64,000 nucleotides of DNA, from NCBI GenBank assembly GCA_025200525.1, contig CM045770.1, forward strand, positions 89,180,084-89,244,083, read 5' to 3'. The stretch is from Camellia lanceoleosa (Eukaryota > Streptophyta > Magnoliopsida > Ericales > Theaceae). Shown in pieces: positions 44,871 to 55,797 of this stretch. Positions within the stretch are counted from its first letter, which is position 1; each line of letters begins with the position of its first letter. A program made the position numbers and the translations under genes. Under the pieces are notes generated by a model, which was not told the origin of the DNA, did no database searches, and saw only the letters and a program-made list of their open reading frames with translations.

Positions 44871-45002
44871 GGGGTTGTTTGGGATGACCTAAATAAATGT
44901 ATTTTTTGTCTTTTTATGAAAAGATGTGTAGAAAAGTAGAGAGATGATGTGATGGAAAAAAGATAAAAAGTGTGTACTTATTTAAGATAGCCAAACTTAG
45001 CC
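44871..45002. mobile_element. small Tourist-like MITE, relative of 19445-19938
   Basis: Left GGGGTTGTTTGGGATGACCT and right reverse complement GGCTAAGTTTGGCTATCTTA are inverted repeats. The left arm matches the right arm of 19445-19938 (GGGTTGTTTGGGATGATCTA). TTA/TAA-type bases flank both ends but the exact duplication is blurred. Confidence 0.65.
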
Positions 45003-46964
45003 TTATTTTATGAATTAGTACAATTTATTCCACTGAACATCGAGTTATCAAAAAAAAAAAAAGAGTTGCTGACTGTTAAAATCCAATGAGTTTAACCATT
45101 TACACGCCTTTCTCAAAAACGAATATTTGTGAAAAAGTTACTTGTTGAACAAAATCAACTTAGTAAAATAATCAAATCTCGCTATTTTTTATTTTTTATT
45201 TTATTGACATGATTCAATGTCTAGTTATTTTTTTTTTGGAGATCTGCAATTTTAATTGACTCGATTTTGCCTATCATTTTTTTAAATCTTTTTTTTATTT
45301 TATTTTATATTTTTGCCTCATTTTGTTATTATATTTTAGTTTATACATGCTTGATGAAAGAACTTTAATAGTTTTGTTGGTTAATCTCCTTAGTAAACCA
45401 ACACTCCCATGATGATATTTGTTGATTGTACAATCATAAGCAATCAATAATAACCTTTCTTTCTAAATCTTCCTGGGTTTTTGGGTGTGGGGCCCTATGA
45501 TATGTGTTAGTTTTCTTTCTCTGAATGATTTTGTTATTATTTATTATTATATAAAAAACTGTAATCTGTATTGTATATGGGATACACTAATAATGAAAGT
45601 TACCCAAGAATTATCATTAATTTTTTCTCCCAAAAAGTTCATAGAGGAGGAACTTGAAATGCAAAGGGTAAGTTCGGAAAATAAACACATAATGAGGTTA
45701 TCATTTGCATAGTGTCATTCTAAGGATGAATCAGGGCTGCTGTGTGCACTCTATTATTTTAACATTTTCCAGCCACTCATAATTTATATACAAAAATTAA
45801 GTTTCAGATTGCTGGAGGTGTTAGAGTCTCTACCAAGCTCGGTGCGAATTTAATTCGGATTTCTTTTTACTTAAGCCAGTATTGAATTTAAAAATATGTT
45901 ACTAAATCTTTAAAAAAAATTTGGTCGAAATTTGGATTGCTCAAGATGAATCTGCTCAAATTGCACAATTAATTGGAACCTAATTTTGTGTTACGACTCA
46001 CTAAGTCATTAGAGTTACGACACATAATATCATTTGATTTTAACTTTGAACACATTGTGGCTTAACTTAAGATACATTACATCGTGAATCAGAGTTGGCA
46101 ATAGGGATAGGCTGTGACTTGTGAATTTATTATACAAATAATTTAAATTATCACAAAATTATTTTAAAAGTGTCCCATTTTTATTTTTTTATTGATACAG
46201 AATCGTTTGATATACTATAATAACATATTTAATCACCAATTTGGTCTCTTTTGTTTGGCTCTAAAATTTAATTTCTTTTAATCCAAAATTTGCATTTATT
46301 TGAAGTATTTTTTTTCACCTAGGGTTTGGGTCTAATTAATGGCCCTGAGTCGATACACTTTCTCAAATGGAAGCCATATGGTCTCTAACTCTCTATTAAG
46401 ATTCAATCATATTTCAAACTAACCTTTTGATTGATCTCATGACTTTTGGCTAGATGAGTGGGTCCAAAATTGTATGATTCTGCACATCAAGCAAAAGTTG
46501 AAAGTGCAAAGTCCTATAGCTTCTTGGTTTACACTCTATCGCAATAGTAAGAAAGTAATCAATTGGGTTAAAAAAAAAAATAAATAAATAAAAGAAAAGA
46601 GGAAAAAGATAAAGAGGCAAAGGTAAAAGCTTTTGCTTTTGGTTTTCGATGGCTCATATGAAAATATCTATAAGATTAGTCGACACTAGCCCGCCCGACT
46701 ATTCAGTTTTTTTTTTTTTTTTTTTTTTTTAATAAAAAGAATTTGCTATTAATATTTAAGTTTATAAGGTGGAATTGAGATGACCTTTTAAGCCCATTTA
46801 TTAAATGGGCTGGGCTTAGAAAAGTTCATGCTGCCTTGCCCGATTATTATTATACATTATATACATGTATATGTTATATATATACAATTTATGTTGTTTT
46901 ATGATTTATTTAAAATGGAAAATATATTTACCAAAATTTACATTTAGAATGTAATGGCTAAACA
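45003..46964. other. intergenic, no gene seen
   Basis: AT-rich, no credible coding frame. GCCCGCCCGACTATTCAG with a T-run at 46690-46730 and CCCATTTATTAAATGGGCTG at 46794 look like hAT-type debris continuing at 47854-48000. Confidence 0.35.
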
Positions 46965-46973
46965 TTAAATTTT

Positions 46974-47382
46974 GGGTAAATTATGCGAATGGTGTCTGAA
47001 ATTTACACGATATGTCAATTTAATCTATATTATCTTATTTTTTTCGATTTTGCCTATTTTAATTTAACAGATTGTGTCATATTAGTCCAATAAATAATAG
47101 TTGTTAGGTTTGGTAGATGGAAAGTTAAATGATGTGCCAATTTGGTCCCTGTCAAAATCGAGCAAATTAAAACAATAAGGACCAAATTGACACATCGTGT
47201 AAACTACATGCACCAAATTAACACATCATTTGACTTTCTATTCACCAAACCTAATAGCTGTTATTTATTGGACTAATATGACACAATCCGTTAAATTAAT
47301 GGACAAAATCAAGCACATTAAAACAGCTGAGACCAAATTAACACATCGTGTAAATTACTAGAACCATTTGCATAATTTACTC
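46974..47382. mobile_element. Mutator-type foldback MITE, 9-bp duplication TTAAATTTT
   Basis: GGGTAAATTATGCGAATGGT at the left pairs with GAGTAAATTATGCAAATGGT (reverse complement of the right end). Inner blocks such as ACACGATGTGTCAATTTGGT and ATTAGTCCAATAAATAA recur in both orientations, making most of the 409 bp self-complementary. TTAAATTTT flanks both sides (46965-46973, 47383-47391). Confidence 0.88.
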
Positions 47383-47449
47383 TTAAATTTTTGTGCAAAC
47401 TCAATTACAAAATTATTAATTATTAATTTTATAATATACTTTTATTTAA

Positions 47450-47844
47450 GGTTTTTTGGTCCGCCTTAATCGATCGACGGTTGCTGGGGCCCGTGGAGGC
47501 CCACCACGGGTCCCGTTTTGAAAATCTGAACTGTTCAATGTGTACAACTCGTCGAGTACTATATGCTTGTGAAAAATCACGTTAATTGGATATCGATAAC
47601 TATGTGATCAAATTAGTTTTTTTATCAACCATTAATTTATTCGCCGTCCATTTTTTTTTTTATACAAAACTGATTTGATCACATAGCTATCGATATCCGA
47701 TCAATTTGATTTTACTTAAATATATAATACTCGACGAGTTCTACACATTGAACGGTTCAGATTTTCAAAACGGAACCCGTGATAGGCCCCCACAGGCCCA
47801 ACAGCACCGTCCAGTCCGATTAAGGACTGGACCAAAGCCAGGCC
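47450..47844. mobile_element. Mutator-type long-TIR MITE, 9-bp duplication TTTATTTAA
   Basis: The two arms, each about 130-150 bp, are reverse complements: TTTTGAAAATCTGAACTGTT and AACGGTTCAGATTTTCAAAA, ACTCGTCGAGTACTATA and TAATACTCGACGAGT, and outer GGTCCGCCTTAATCG with CGATTAAGGACTGGACC. TTTATTTAA is duplicated at 47441-47449 and 47845-47853. Non-coding; the short open frames in it are shadows. Confidence 0.87.
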
Positions 47845-47853
47845 TTTATTTAA

Positions 47854-49279
47854 TATGTGGGTTTTTTGGGCGGGCTCGGATTGTAATACCATTTTAGGGC
47901 TAGGCTTGAAAGAGATTTGTAGGTCTGAAATCTCAGCTTGGGCACGATAATTTTTTGTATTTCTTAACTTAGATCTAGTCCAGTATTTATCTATCCCTAG
48001 GTGTCGCTCATGGAAAAAATATGTAGCCCGAAAAAGTTTGAACAATTTTATTTTATAAGTAAAGTACGTGATGTAAATTTAACTTGGTGTTGCGTGTGCT
48101 ATTTCAAAATAAATTTGATCCACACTCTTTTTCTTATTTGTGAATATTACCTTGGTCACTTATTGAAGGTTGCTCAATTATTTGCGACTATTACCTTGGT
48201 CACTTATTGGGGGTTGCTCAGTTAGTGATTAAAGCTTAAAATCAATAGAAAACAGCTGGTTAGCCTAAATTAATTATTCCATGAGCTTTAATACTTCTTT
48301 ATGATATCAAGTATCATTTTTAGAGAATCTAACAGCTCTTTGCTTGGATAAATGGTTAGGTGGACAATAAATTGGTAGCACTGTTAAACATACTTTCAAC
48401 TACTTTGCTTACATTTTTTTTTTTCTTTCCAAAAAATATAGAAGAGACCATATTGTAGTATCTGTAAATATCAGCTAGCTAGTACATATCGTATCGATTG
48501 ACACATATCAAGTTTTTATCTTTCAATTATTGATACATTCTAGTATATCGGTTAGAATGAAAATCACATATGTATTGGTTAATTATCCAATACGTATCGG
48601 CTCTTGGATGATTCATAGCTGATATGGTTAGTTTAGAACTAATAGAGTTTGGTTGACGACTAAAGATTCAAAATTTTTGCGAATGTGACACAATTCACAA
48701 AACGTATCACTCAATACTCCACATACTATTATGTTGAGACCGATAGTAATACATCTCGTGTTGTTTTTTTAAAACCATGATCACTCCATAGAGATGGATT
48801 CAGAATTATCATTATGAGAGTGCAAAAGTATGTTTAGGGATACAAACCCTTATAATTTTAGATTTTCTAATATAATTTGTAATACTTTTCAAATTTTTAG
48901 AGGTGTGATTGCCCCCTAGATCCATCCTTGTCACTACATGTGTGTTGGTTTATTTGTGTTTTGTAGGATTTGATCACCACAACTATATGCATCCTATAGT
49001 GTTGAGAAGAGAAATTCATTGCAATTAGAAGAAAAGTAGTTTTGGTTCATTCAATTTAATGGATTAAATGACCTTTTTTCCCAAGATGTTAACAAGAAAT
49101 AGTCTATGCAAACCGATCACAAAATCAGATACAATCCTCTCACATTTGATGGGTCCCATCTTTTGTGGATGTCACATCCATGTCAGAAAATTGTGTCGAA
49201 TTCTATGATTAGTTTTTGTGTAAATAAAAGACATCAAGTCATGATGCAAGGAATACATAAAGCATTTTCTTATTTCTTA
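47854..49279. other. intergenic, repeat debris
   Basis: GCCC/GGGC-rich hAT-like remains to about 48000 and a 44-bp direct duplication (ATTACCTTGGTCACTTATTG) at 48146-48233. Also a dispersed repeat at 48445-48780 that resembles 27631-27905. No gene recognised. Confidence 0.35.
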
Positions 49280-51420
49280 TTTTTTTTTTTTTTTGATCAG
49301 CAAAGAAAAAGAACTTTATTGATGAAACATAAAACTATTACATCAATAAAAGAAAAAGGAGGATGAGTGCAAAAAGTATTATAGCAAATCTAATCAATCC
49401 CAACTAGGTTGGCACCAATAAGACTGCCCAATCATATGGTAGCACATCGTCACGAGTTGGTGAGAAACCAACCAAAAACACCAAAAACAACCTCACCTAA
49501 TAAAAAGCTATCCAAACCTAATACAGACCAAACAACCCAAAACTACCAAATAACAATAAAATAATGAAATAAACAGACCAAAACTAGTTAACAGATCAAA
49601 GTAGATCAAAACAACATTTCATATATATAGCAGCAGAGTCCACCACAGAGTAAGCACTCATTTTATTAGTAGCCCATCTTCACCAATAAACAGACCAAAA
49701 CTACCACACAGCTCACCAACAGTCCAAATATAGCAGCAACAGCAGCCACCACAGGGTAATTAATACTTTTATCAGTAGTCCACCTTCACCAATACCAACC
49801 CAAACCAGAGAGTTAGCCAATATCAAGTCAGATTTTTGCTTTTACCCCTAATAGCTACTGGTTGGTGGAATTGCTACATCCTGTCTGTTCACAACCTCAA
49901 TGAGCTTGTTGGTTATTGCACTAGCATACACTGATGATCCTTCACATATCACAAACACCAAAACAAATACACAAAGCAAGAAACCAAGACAACAACAAAG
50001 ATAACAACTGCAATCCATATAGCCCACACAAATCAACAGCAGCCAACTGAAGTGAACACCTAATAGCAACATCAAACTAGCATCAGCTCTAATGCGTGTT
50101 TCTCAGGACCCTTGTAACCTATTGGAGCTTCTGTGAAGATACAGATAGTGAGATGACCACTTGTTAGCCTTAAGAAGGATGTGAGCATTAATATTTGACC
50201 CTCACCACCATATTTAGCAGTGAAGTAGAACGTAGGGGTGAGTAAGAAATGAGACAGTGTTGCAATCATTAGTCCTATTCGAGATTTTATCTTGACACTT
50301 CCCATAAAAGAATGTAACTTGACATCAGATTCCATACATTGTACATTGCTATCAATACTAATGCTTAAACCAAAATACATTAAGATACAACTACTACTCC
50401 AACAATTGTTCCAAAGAAGAGCCCCTATAACCTTAGCATAGACCCCAGCATTACACCAGCCAAGGTAAAAAAAGAAGAGCACATAGTGACACAGTAACAA
50501 ACAGAGCTTCACGGGAGCCAGAGCAAAATAACAGATTTGCAGTAGCTAATTACACCAAAAAACCAGCAACACAGCAAACTAGAGCACATTGACACCAACA
50601 AAGCCAGAACATAGCAAACCAGCAACAAAATCAAAATAGCCAAATCAGAAGCAAAGCAAACCAAAACAGAAAAGCCAAACCAGACAGAGATACACCACAA
50701 CCAGCCAAGTGAAGAAGCAACAGAGGTAATAACCAATCAATCTTCAACAATCACGAACTACCTCCAATCCTTATAGATTTTGTCTCACCCATTTTATATT
50801 TGAAACAATCTCATGAATGGAGTAGAAGCACCCCATATCATAGGACTTCAACCACATGGCCACTCTAATTTTTATTAACTCACACAAATCTACAACAGCA
50901 GGTTGAGTATTGTTAAATATGCAGTCATTTCTGTATGTCCACAAGGACCAAACACAAGAAATGAAAACCATTCTCCAAACTAGCTTTTCTTTTTTCTTGA
51001 ACTTCCACTCAACCACCATTGCATCAACTCTTCAAAAGATCCTGGTATCACCCATTGAATTCCCCATCAGTCCATAATATTAGACCAAACATGCCACACA
51101 AAAGAACAAGACAGAAGAAGGTGATTAGAAGATTCCACTTTAGCTTTGCACAACACATAGGGCAGAATCCTAGAACCTGACAACACTCCAATACTACTAA
51201 GGGAGGCAAATGTTTTGAGCCTACCTTTCCATGCAAGCCAAGTAATAAATTTAGCCTTAAGAGGGGCAAAGTTATACCATACCAGATCTGGTGAGCTGAG
51301 AACAGGACCAACACTTTGCTTATACCAGTTATACACATATCCAATTGTAAATAGCCCTGACTGCTCAACCTTTCACCATATTGAGTCTTTTTGATCCAGA
51401 TGAATGCAAGGCCCTGCTCC
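49280..51420 (-). mobile_element. L1-type LINE on minus strand, 3' part
   Basis: The A-tail reads as a T-run at 49280-49294, followed by TGATCAGCAAAGAAAAAGAA, the complement of the terminus also seen at 36850. About 1.5 kb of 3' UTR precedes the ORF2 end at 50771. The element continues at 55798 after a solo LTR inserted at 51421. Open stretches inside the UTR (49848-50736) look like chance frames. Confidence 0.88.
50771..51420 (-). pseudogene. L1 ORF2 C-terminus (zf-RVT region)
   Basis: Minus-strand frames give Y-N-W-Y-K-Q, W-Y-N-F-A-P-L-K-A-K-F-I-T-W-L-A-W and the knuckle-type S-S-N-H-L-L-L-S-C-S-F-V-W-H-V-W, then W-T-Y-R-N-D-C-I-F and a final N-I-K-W-V-R-Q-N-L before the stop at 50771. It aligns by eye with 35120-35832 of the plus-strand L1. 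A stop and frame changes break it. Confidence 0.8.
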
Positions 51421-52269
51421 TGTAGGCACCCCATTTTTGACCGACCTTAAGACTCAGACGTCACCGATTGAGCGCTTGGTGATGTTACATATTGTGCTCG
51501 TTCAGAAGTCTCAGAGTCGCGGCCGTGAGCCCTGCCTCTGGACTTCCGAACCCTCTTCTATACATTGTCTCAGTTTGCGAACCAGACTCGGTTTTCTCTG
51601 TTTCTCTTCCAGAAGGGAGGGAGAGGTCTCGTAGACCATCTCTCAGTGGCCATGGGCTACATTTCGTGGCCGTAGGCCATTTTGCCTATTTCGAGTTCCC
51701 GATTTTGGGCTGAGTCACAGCCATGTGCCTCGGTTCGGGACCGTCTAACCATCTCCGATTCCTCCGGTTTTTGGTATACATCTTATTTACCCCCTTTTGA
51801 GGGACACTGAGGTCTGAGAGACCCACTTCGTGGCCAGATGCCACTTTCGGTGCTTAATAGCCTATTTTCGGGACCCCGAACTGCGTGTTTTGGCCCCCGA
51901 GCATTCGTTTTGCATCGGTTTTCGTTCATTTTTGGCAGGTACCTCTGTTTTATCACCAGGAAGGTCACTGAACGGTGGGAGGCCAGCAATTGTCTCAGCA
52001 ACCAGTTATGCTCCTCCGGCGCCCTCCGACGCCCGTTTTTCTCACTTCCGAGCAATTGTTGACCACCCTAGGAGCATTTTCTTCAAGCCCAAACCACATA
52101 TTTGTGTTGTACACACATGGGAGGACCCTAATATCACATGGCCGGCCAGTAACTCAACTTGAACCTTTTGAACCCCTCCTAAAAGTGGCCTATTCTCTCT
52201 CCTGTTTTAGAGTTGCTAATTTTAAACCACAGGGTTGTGTTGAGGAGACCTGGGAGGACACCAATATCT

Positions 52270-52376
52270 GGTGGCCGGCCAGAAATTATTTTGGACCATT
52301 TTGCCCCTTGGCCGGCCGGCCATAGGGGTGGTCGGCCGGCCGGCCACCTGCAACAAAAATAGCAGGCCGGCCATGA
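52270..52376. repeat. GGCCGGCC cluster with potential strong hairpin
   Basis: GGCCGGCCGGCC at 52310-52321 and 52334-52345 are separated by 12 bases and can pair, or each can self-pair. Further GGCCGGCC-type sites lie at 52273 and 52365. GC content here is far above the surroundings. Confidence 0.85.
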
Positions 52377-53066
52377 TCCTTGGGATGTGTACATTGCAGC
52401 TGCATAGTTTTTTCCCCCCAAATATCTAATTTCGGGGGACTTTTGGTAGAGAAGGGAACTTAATCCCATAGCCCTACACACTTTCCCTCCATTCCCTCTC
52501 CATCCTTGCATACATACAGCAGCTCCCTCTCTATCTCAAGGGTTGGAAAACTTGCTTTGAGCATACACATACATATCTCTCAATTTCTCTCTCATTTTCT
52601 CAAGTTTTGGCTCCATTTCTTCACTACTACCAAGCATCACCACCACCACTCCATTTCCAGCAGCTTGGGGAGCTTTCCAGCAGCTAGGAAGCAACATTCC
52701 TTGGTCCAAAAGGGAGCAAAAGTGTAGTTTTCAAGGGTAAGTTCATCTTTCCCTCTTTTGTAGCACATTTTTGCACCATTCTTCTAGCCTATTTGCTTGC
52801 TGTTTTGGGCTCTGACCCTAACTGGAAGGGTCTTTTTTTGGAGCCATTATTCATGTTTGTTTAAGGGCTCAACCTTGTTTGAGCCCCCCATTTGGTACTT
52901 GCTTCAATACCCCCTTGTATGCCATTATTTTGCATGGCATTTCTAGTCTCTGTGTGATCTGTTTTTGAGCATGATATAAAATGTGAGTTGGATTATTTTG
53001 AGTCCCTCTACAACATTGTAGAAGGGCTCAACATTGTTGGGGGCCTCCATGTAGCACTTACCATTA

Positions 53067-53390
53067 TACCCCTCTTTGGCCCCCATTTTTGCATGCTTTT
53101 TTAGGCTTATCTACCTTATGTTTTCGGCCATGATCAGAACTGGAAATGGCCATATTTTGACCTTCTTGGAATATCTCATTAAGGGTCTTTGGCTTTTTGA
53201 TGTATATTTGGCCTACTTCATGTTATACCCCTCTTTGGCCCCCATTTTTGCATGCCTTTTTAGGCTTATCTAGCTTCTATTTTCGGTCATGATCAGAACT
53301 GAAAATGGCCATATTTTGACCTTATTGGAATATCTTATTAATGGTCTTTGGCTGTTTGATGAATTTTTTGTATACCTCATGTTATAGCCT
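53067..53390 (+). repeat. 159-bp tandem duplication in the solo LTR
   Basis: TACCCCTCTTTGGCCCCCAT starts at 53067 and again at 53226. Both copies continue with TTTTGCATGC, CATGATCAGAACTG and AAATGGCCATATTTTGACCT. Confidence 0.88.
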
Positions 53391-55797
53391 CTTGTTGGCC
53401 TTAATCTGGCATTGCATTTTGAGCATGTTTGCATACTGATTTGAGGCTTGTCATCTACTGTAAATGTTCATATTTTTAGTCCCTCTTCAGTGTTGTAGAA
53501 GGGTATTTTTTTTTTGGGCTTTGAATCTGCCACTTGCTTCATAGCCTCCCTTGCGGAGCTATTTTTGTATGCCATTTTAGCCCTACTTGTGATTGCTGTT
53601 TGGCCGTGTTTTGTACTGTAAAAATGTGATTTATGGGGCTGCATTTCTTCTTCCTTTTCATGTCATGTATCAATTATGCATGTATGGTATAGTTGTAGGC
53701 CATTTTATGCATTGAAATCCCTGTTTCGGGATCATTCCTTGCATCGGGTTTCATTTCGCCTCATTTCGGGGCTGTTTTACCCCTCATTTTGCCACTGATT
53801 TTTGCATGTTTGCATATCGTATTCCATGTCTTTGCCATGTTTCATTAGAGTGGCATTTCGGTGCCTGAGGGTCCGTTCTCAGTTTGCGTGCCCATGGGCA
53901 CGCACTACGAGGTGTCTTGTTTTCATCTGATGGCCTCCTATGTGAGTGTGGCTGAGGCTCTCTCATGTTGGTGTAAGCCCATTATTGCATTGCGTATGCC
54001 ATTCCATCCATAGCATTATGTATGCCCGGTTGTGTATTACCTCGTATAGCGTGTATGCCATTCCATAACATTGTGTATGTTAGGATTGTATCTTAGTTGC
54101 ATTTCATGCATATCATGCATATTGCATCGTATTCGGGATAGGAGTTAGCCCGGGCACGGGAAACGAGGCACGCTTTCAGACTCGAGGCGAACGGGTCTCA
54201 ATTCCCAAGTCACTGACACTCCGAATTATCCATGATGGAGTTAGGTTTTGTTGTAGCATTCATATGCATTCATCCTATATTGAATTGTGCAATTCGGCTC
54301 CTCGACCATCATGTATCGATATGCGTGATTGGTGGCATGAGGATCGAGGCATGCATATATTTGTGAAATACATTGCTATGCCCATTTTCTGCTCTCTGTT
54401 GCAGCAAAATGAAGAATCAACAACTTTTCGGAGTCTAGCATGCATTTCGAGAAACATTGCAAACAGAGGCTAATTGGGGCATCCAAGTGGATTTCCGCGT
54501 AGGGCAGCCCAAACATGCAGCATTCATCAGAATCAAGGCAGTCCCCGGCTTGTATGCCAGTTTACAATTTTTCTTACTTAATTTGTTAATTAATTAGGAA
54601 TTTGTATATTATTCGGACTGTAATATTTTGGACTGTATTATTCTTTCATTTGGGACTGTTTTATTTATTTGGACCCTCTATGCGAGGGCATAATTGCAAT
54701 AAGTGTGGGTGAGTGTGATGTATGTCTTCTAACCCCACGTCTTTCTTCCCTTTTATTTACCTGCTTATGATGGTTAGATATAGGGCATGTTTCAATTAGG
54801 ATACAGTATGACAGCATGTTTGCATCATTCATCTGTTTTGCACGCACCGGGTTCGGCGCATCATACAAACCGCATTTGTATTTCAATTCCAAATTGAATA
54901 CTTGATAGTTGTAGCATTTCATATGCCATGTTTAGAATAGCCGAGCCTGCTATAGTTGCATCTTTGCATGTGTTACATTAGGCAATTTTCTGTATACTTA
55001 GGAACCATGCATGGATTTCTAATGAGCTTCTGTTTTGACTTGGAGTACTCGGTGAGTTTTATGCTTTAGCATCCTTGCATGCGTGTGAGTGACTGCCATG
55101 AATAGCATGCTTACCATGAGGCTATGTGCTTATGTGATATAACTGCCTTGAATGCCTGTGGGTGGAGGTTGAGTTACTTGGATTAGAACAATTCATCAAA
55201 TGTTTGTTTTAAGCCCACTAGATAGTGGCAAAATCATGTTTTTCTAAGCCCACCCGAGGGTGGCAAATCCACGTCTTAGCCTACCTGCGGGTAGCACCAT
55301 CAAACCATTTTCAAACAAACAAACATGAAATGTTTAGTTCCAATTCAAAGACTCATTTATACTTGTATGTCAGGCGCATCACATAGTAACCTAGGCTAAT
55401 AACCTAATAAGAACTCATAATGTTTTCAAAACAGATATCATGGTTAGTAGAGGCGGTCTTTTGATCGGCGAAGGGGTGCTCACGGCGACCTTCCCAATCG
55501 TACTCCAAGTTCCCGAGCCGAGGAAACTTTGGTGATGACGGACACGTGGCCTTTTGGCACCGAGTCGGTTTCCTAAATTTCCCATTTAAAAAACATTTAG
55601 GTGGCGACTCAGATTCCGACGTAAGCCCATGTTTGGCACTTCTTTCAAAAATCTTTTCAAAACGATTTGCCGATTTGGACTCTTTGGTTCAAGATTAAGA
55701 ACCGTGACATTTGAGTCCTTCGAATCAGTAGTGACCCAATATCGAACCGTAACGGGAGGACTCAGACTCCTTTCCCGAGATGCTCGGGGACGCTTCA

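Larger units (their letters stand above)
51421..55797 (+). mobile_element. ~4.4-kb solo LTR splitting the L1
   Basis: Starts TGTAGGCACCCCATTTTTGA and ends CTCGGGGACGCTTCA; the ends are imperfect inverted repeats (TGTAGGCACCCC against TGAAGCGTCCCC). A second copy of the start lies at 62472 (TGTAGACACCCCATTTTTGA), and both share downstream ACCATTCCTTGGTCC-like and donor-like CAAGGGTAAG sequence. There is no internal repeat of the start, no primer site and no coding region, so a solo LTR is the simplest reading. Flanking 5-mers (GCTCC and TACTT) do not match, and about 20-25 bp of L1 seem missing at the joint, so the target duplication was lost or an end is misplaced. Confidence 0.7.

Noticed and set aside
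47706..48045. Open frames on both strands around 47.7-48.0 kb
   Set aside because: They fall in the long-TIR MITE and hAT-like debris; palindromic sequence gives mirrored frames.
49848..50736. Three adjoining minus-strand open frames with many hydrophobic residues
   Set aside because: They sit in the 3' UTR of the minus-strand L1, have no family likeness, and the hydrophobic look comes from T-rich codons.
51404..52325. Several overlapping open frames on both strands
   Set aside because: All within the 4.4-kb LTR start, GC-richer sequence giving chance frames; no domain pattern.
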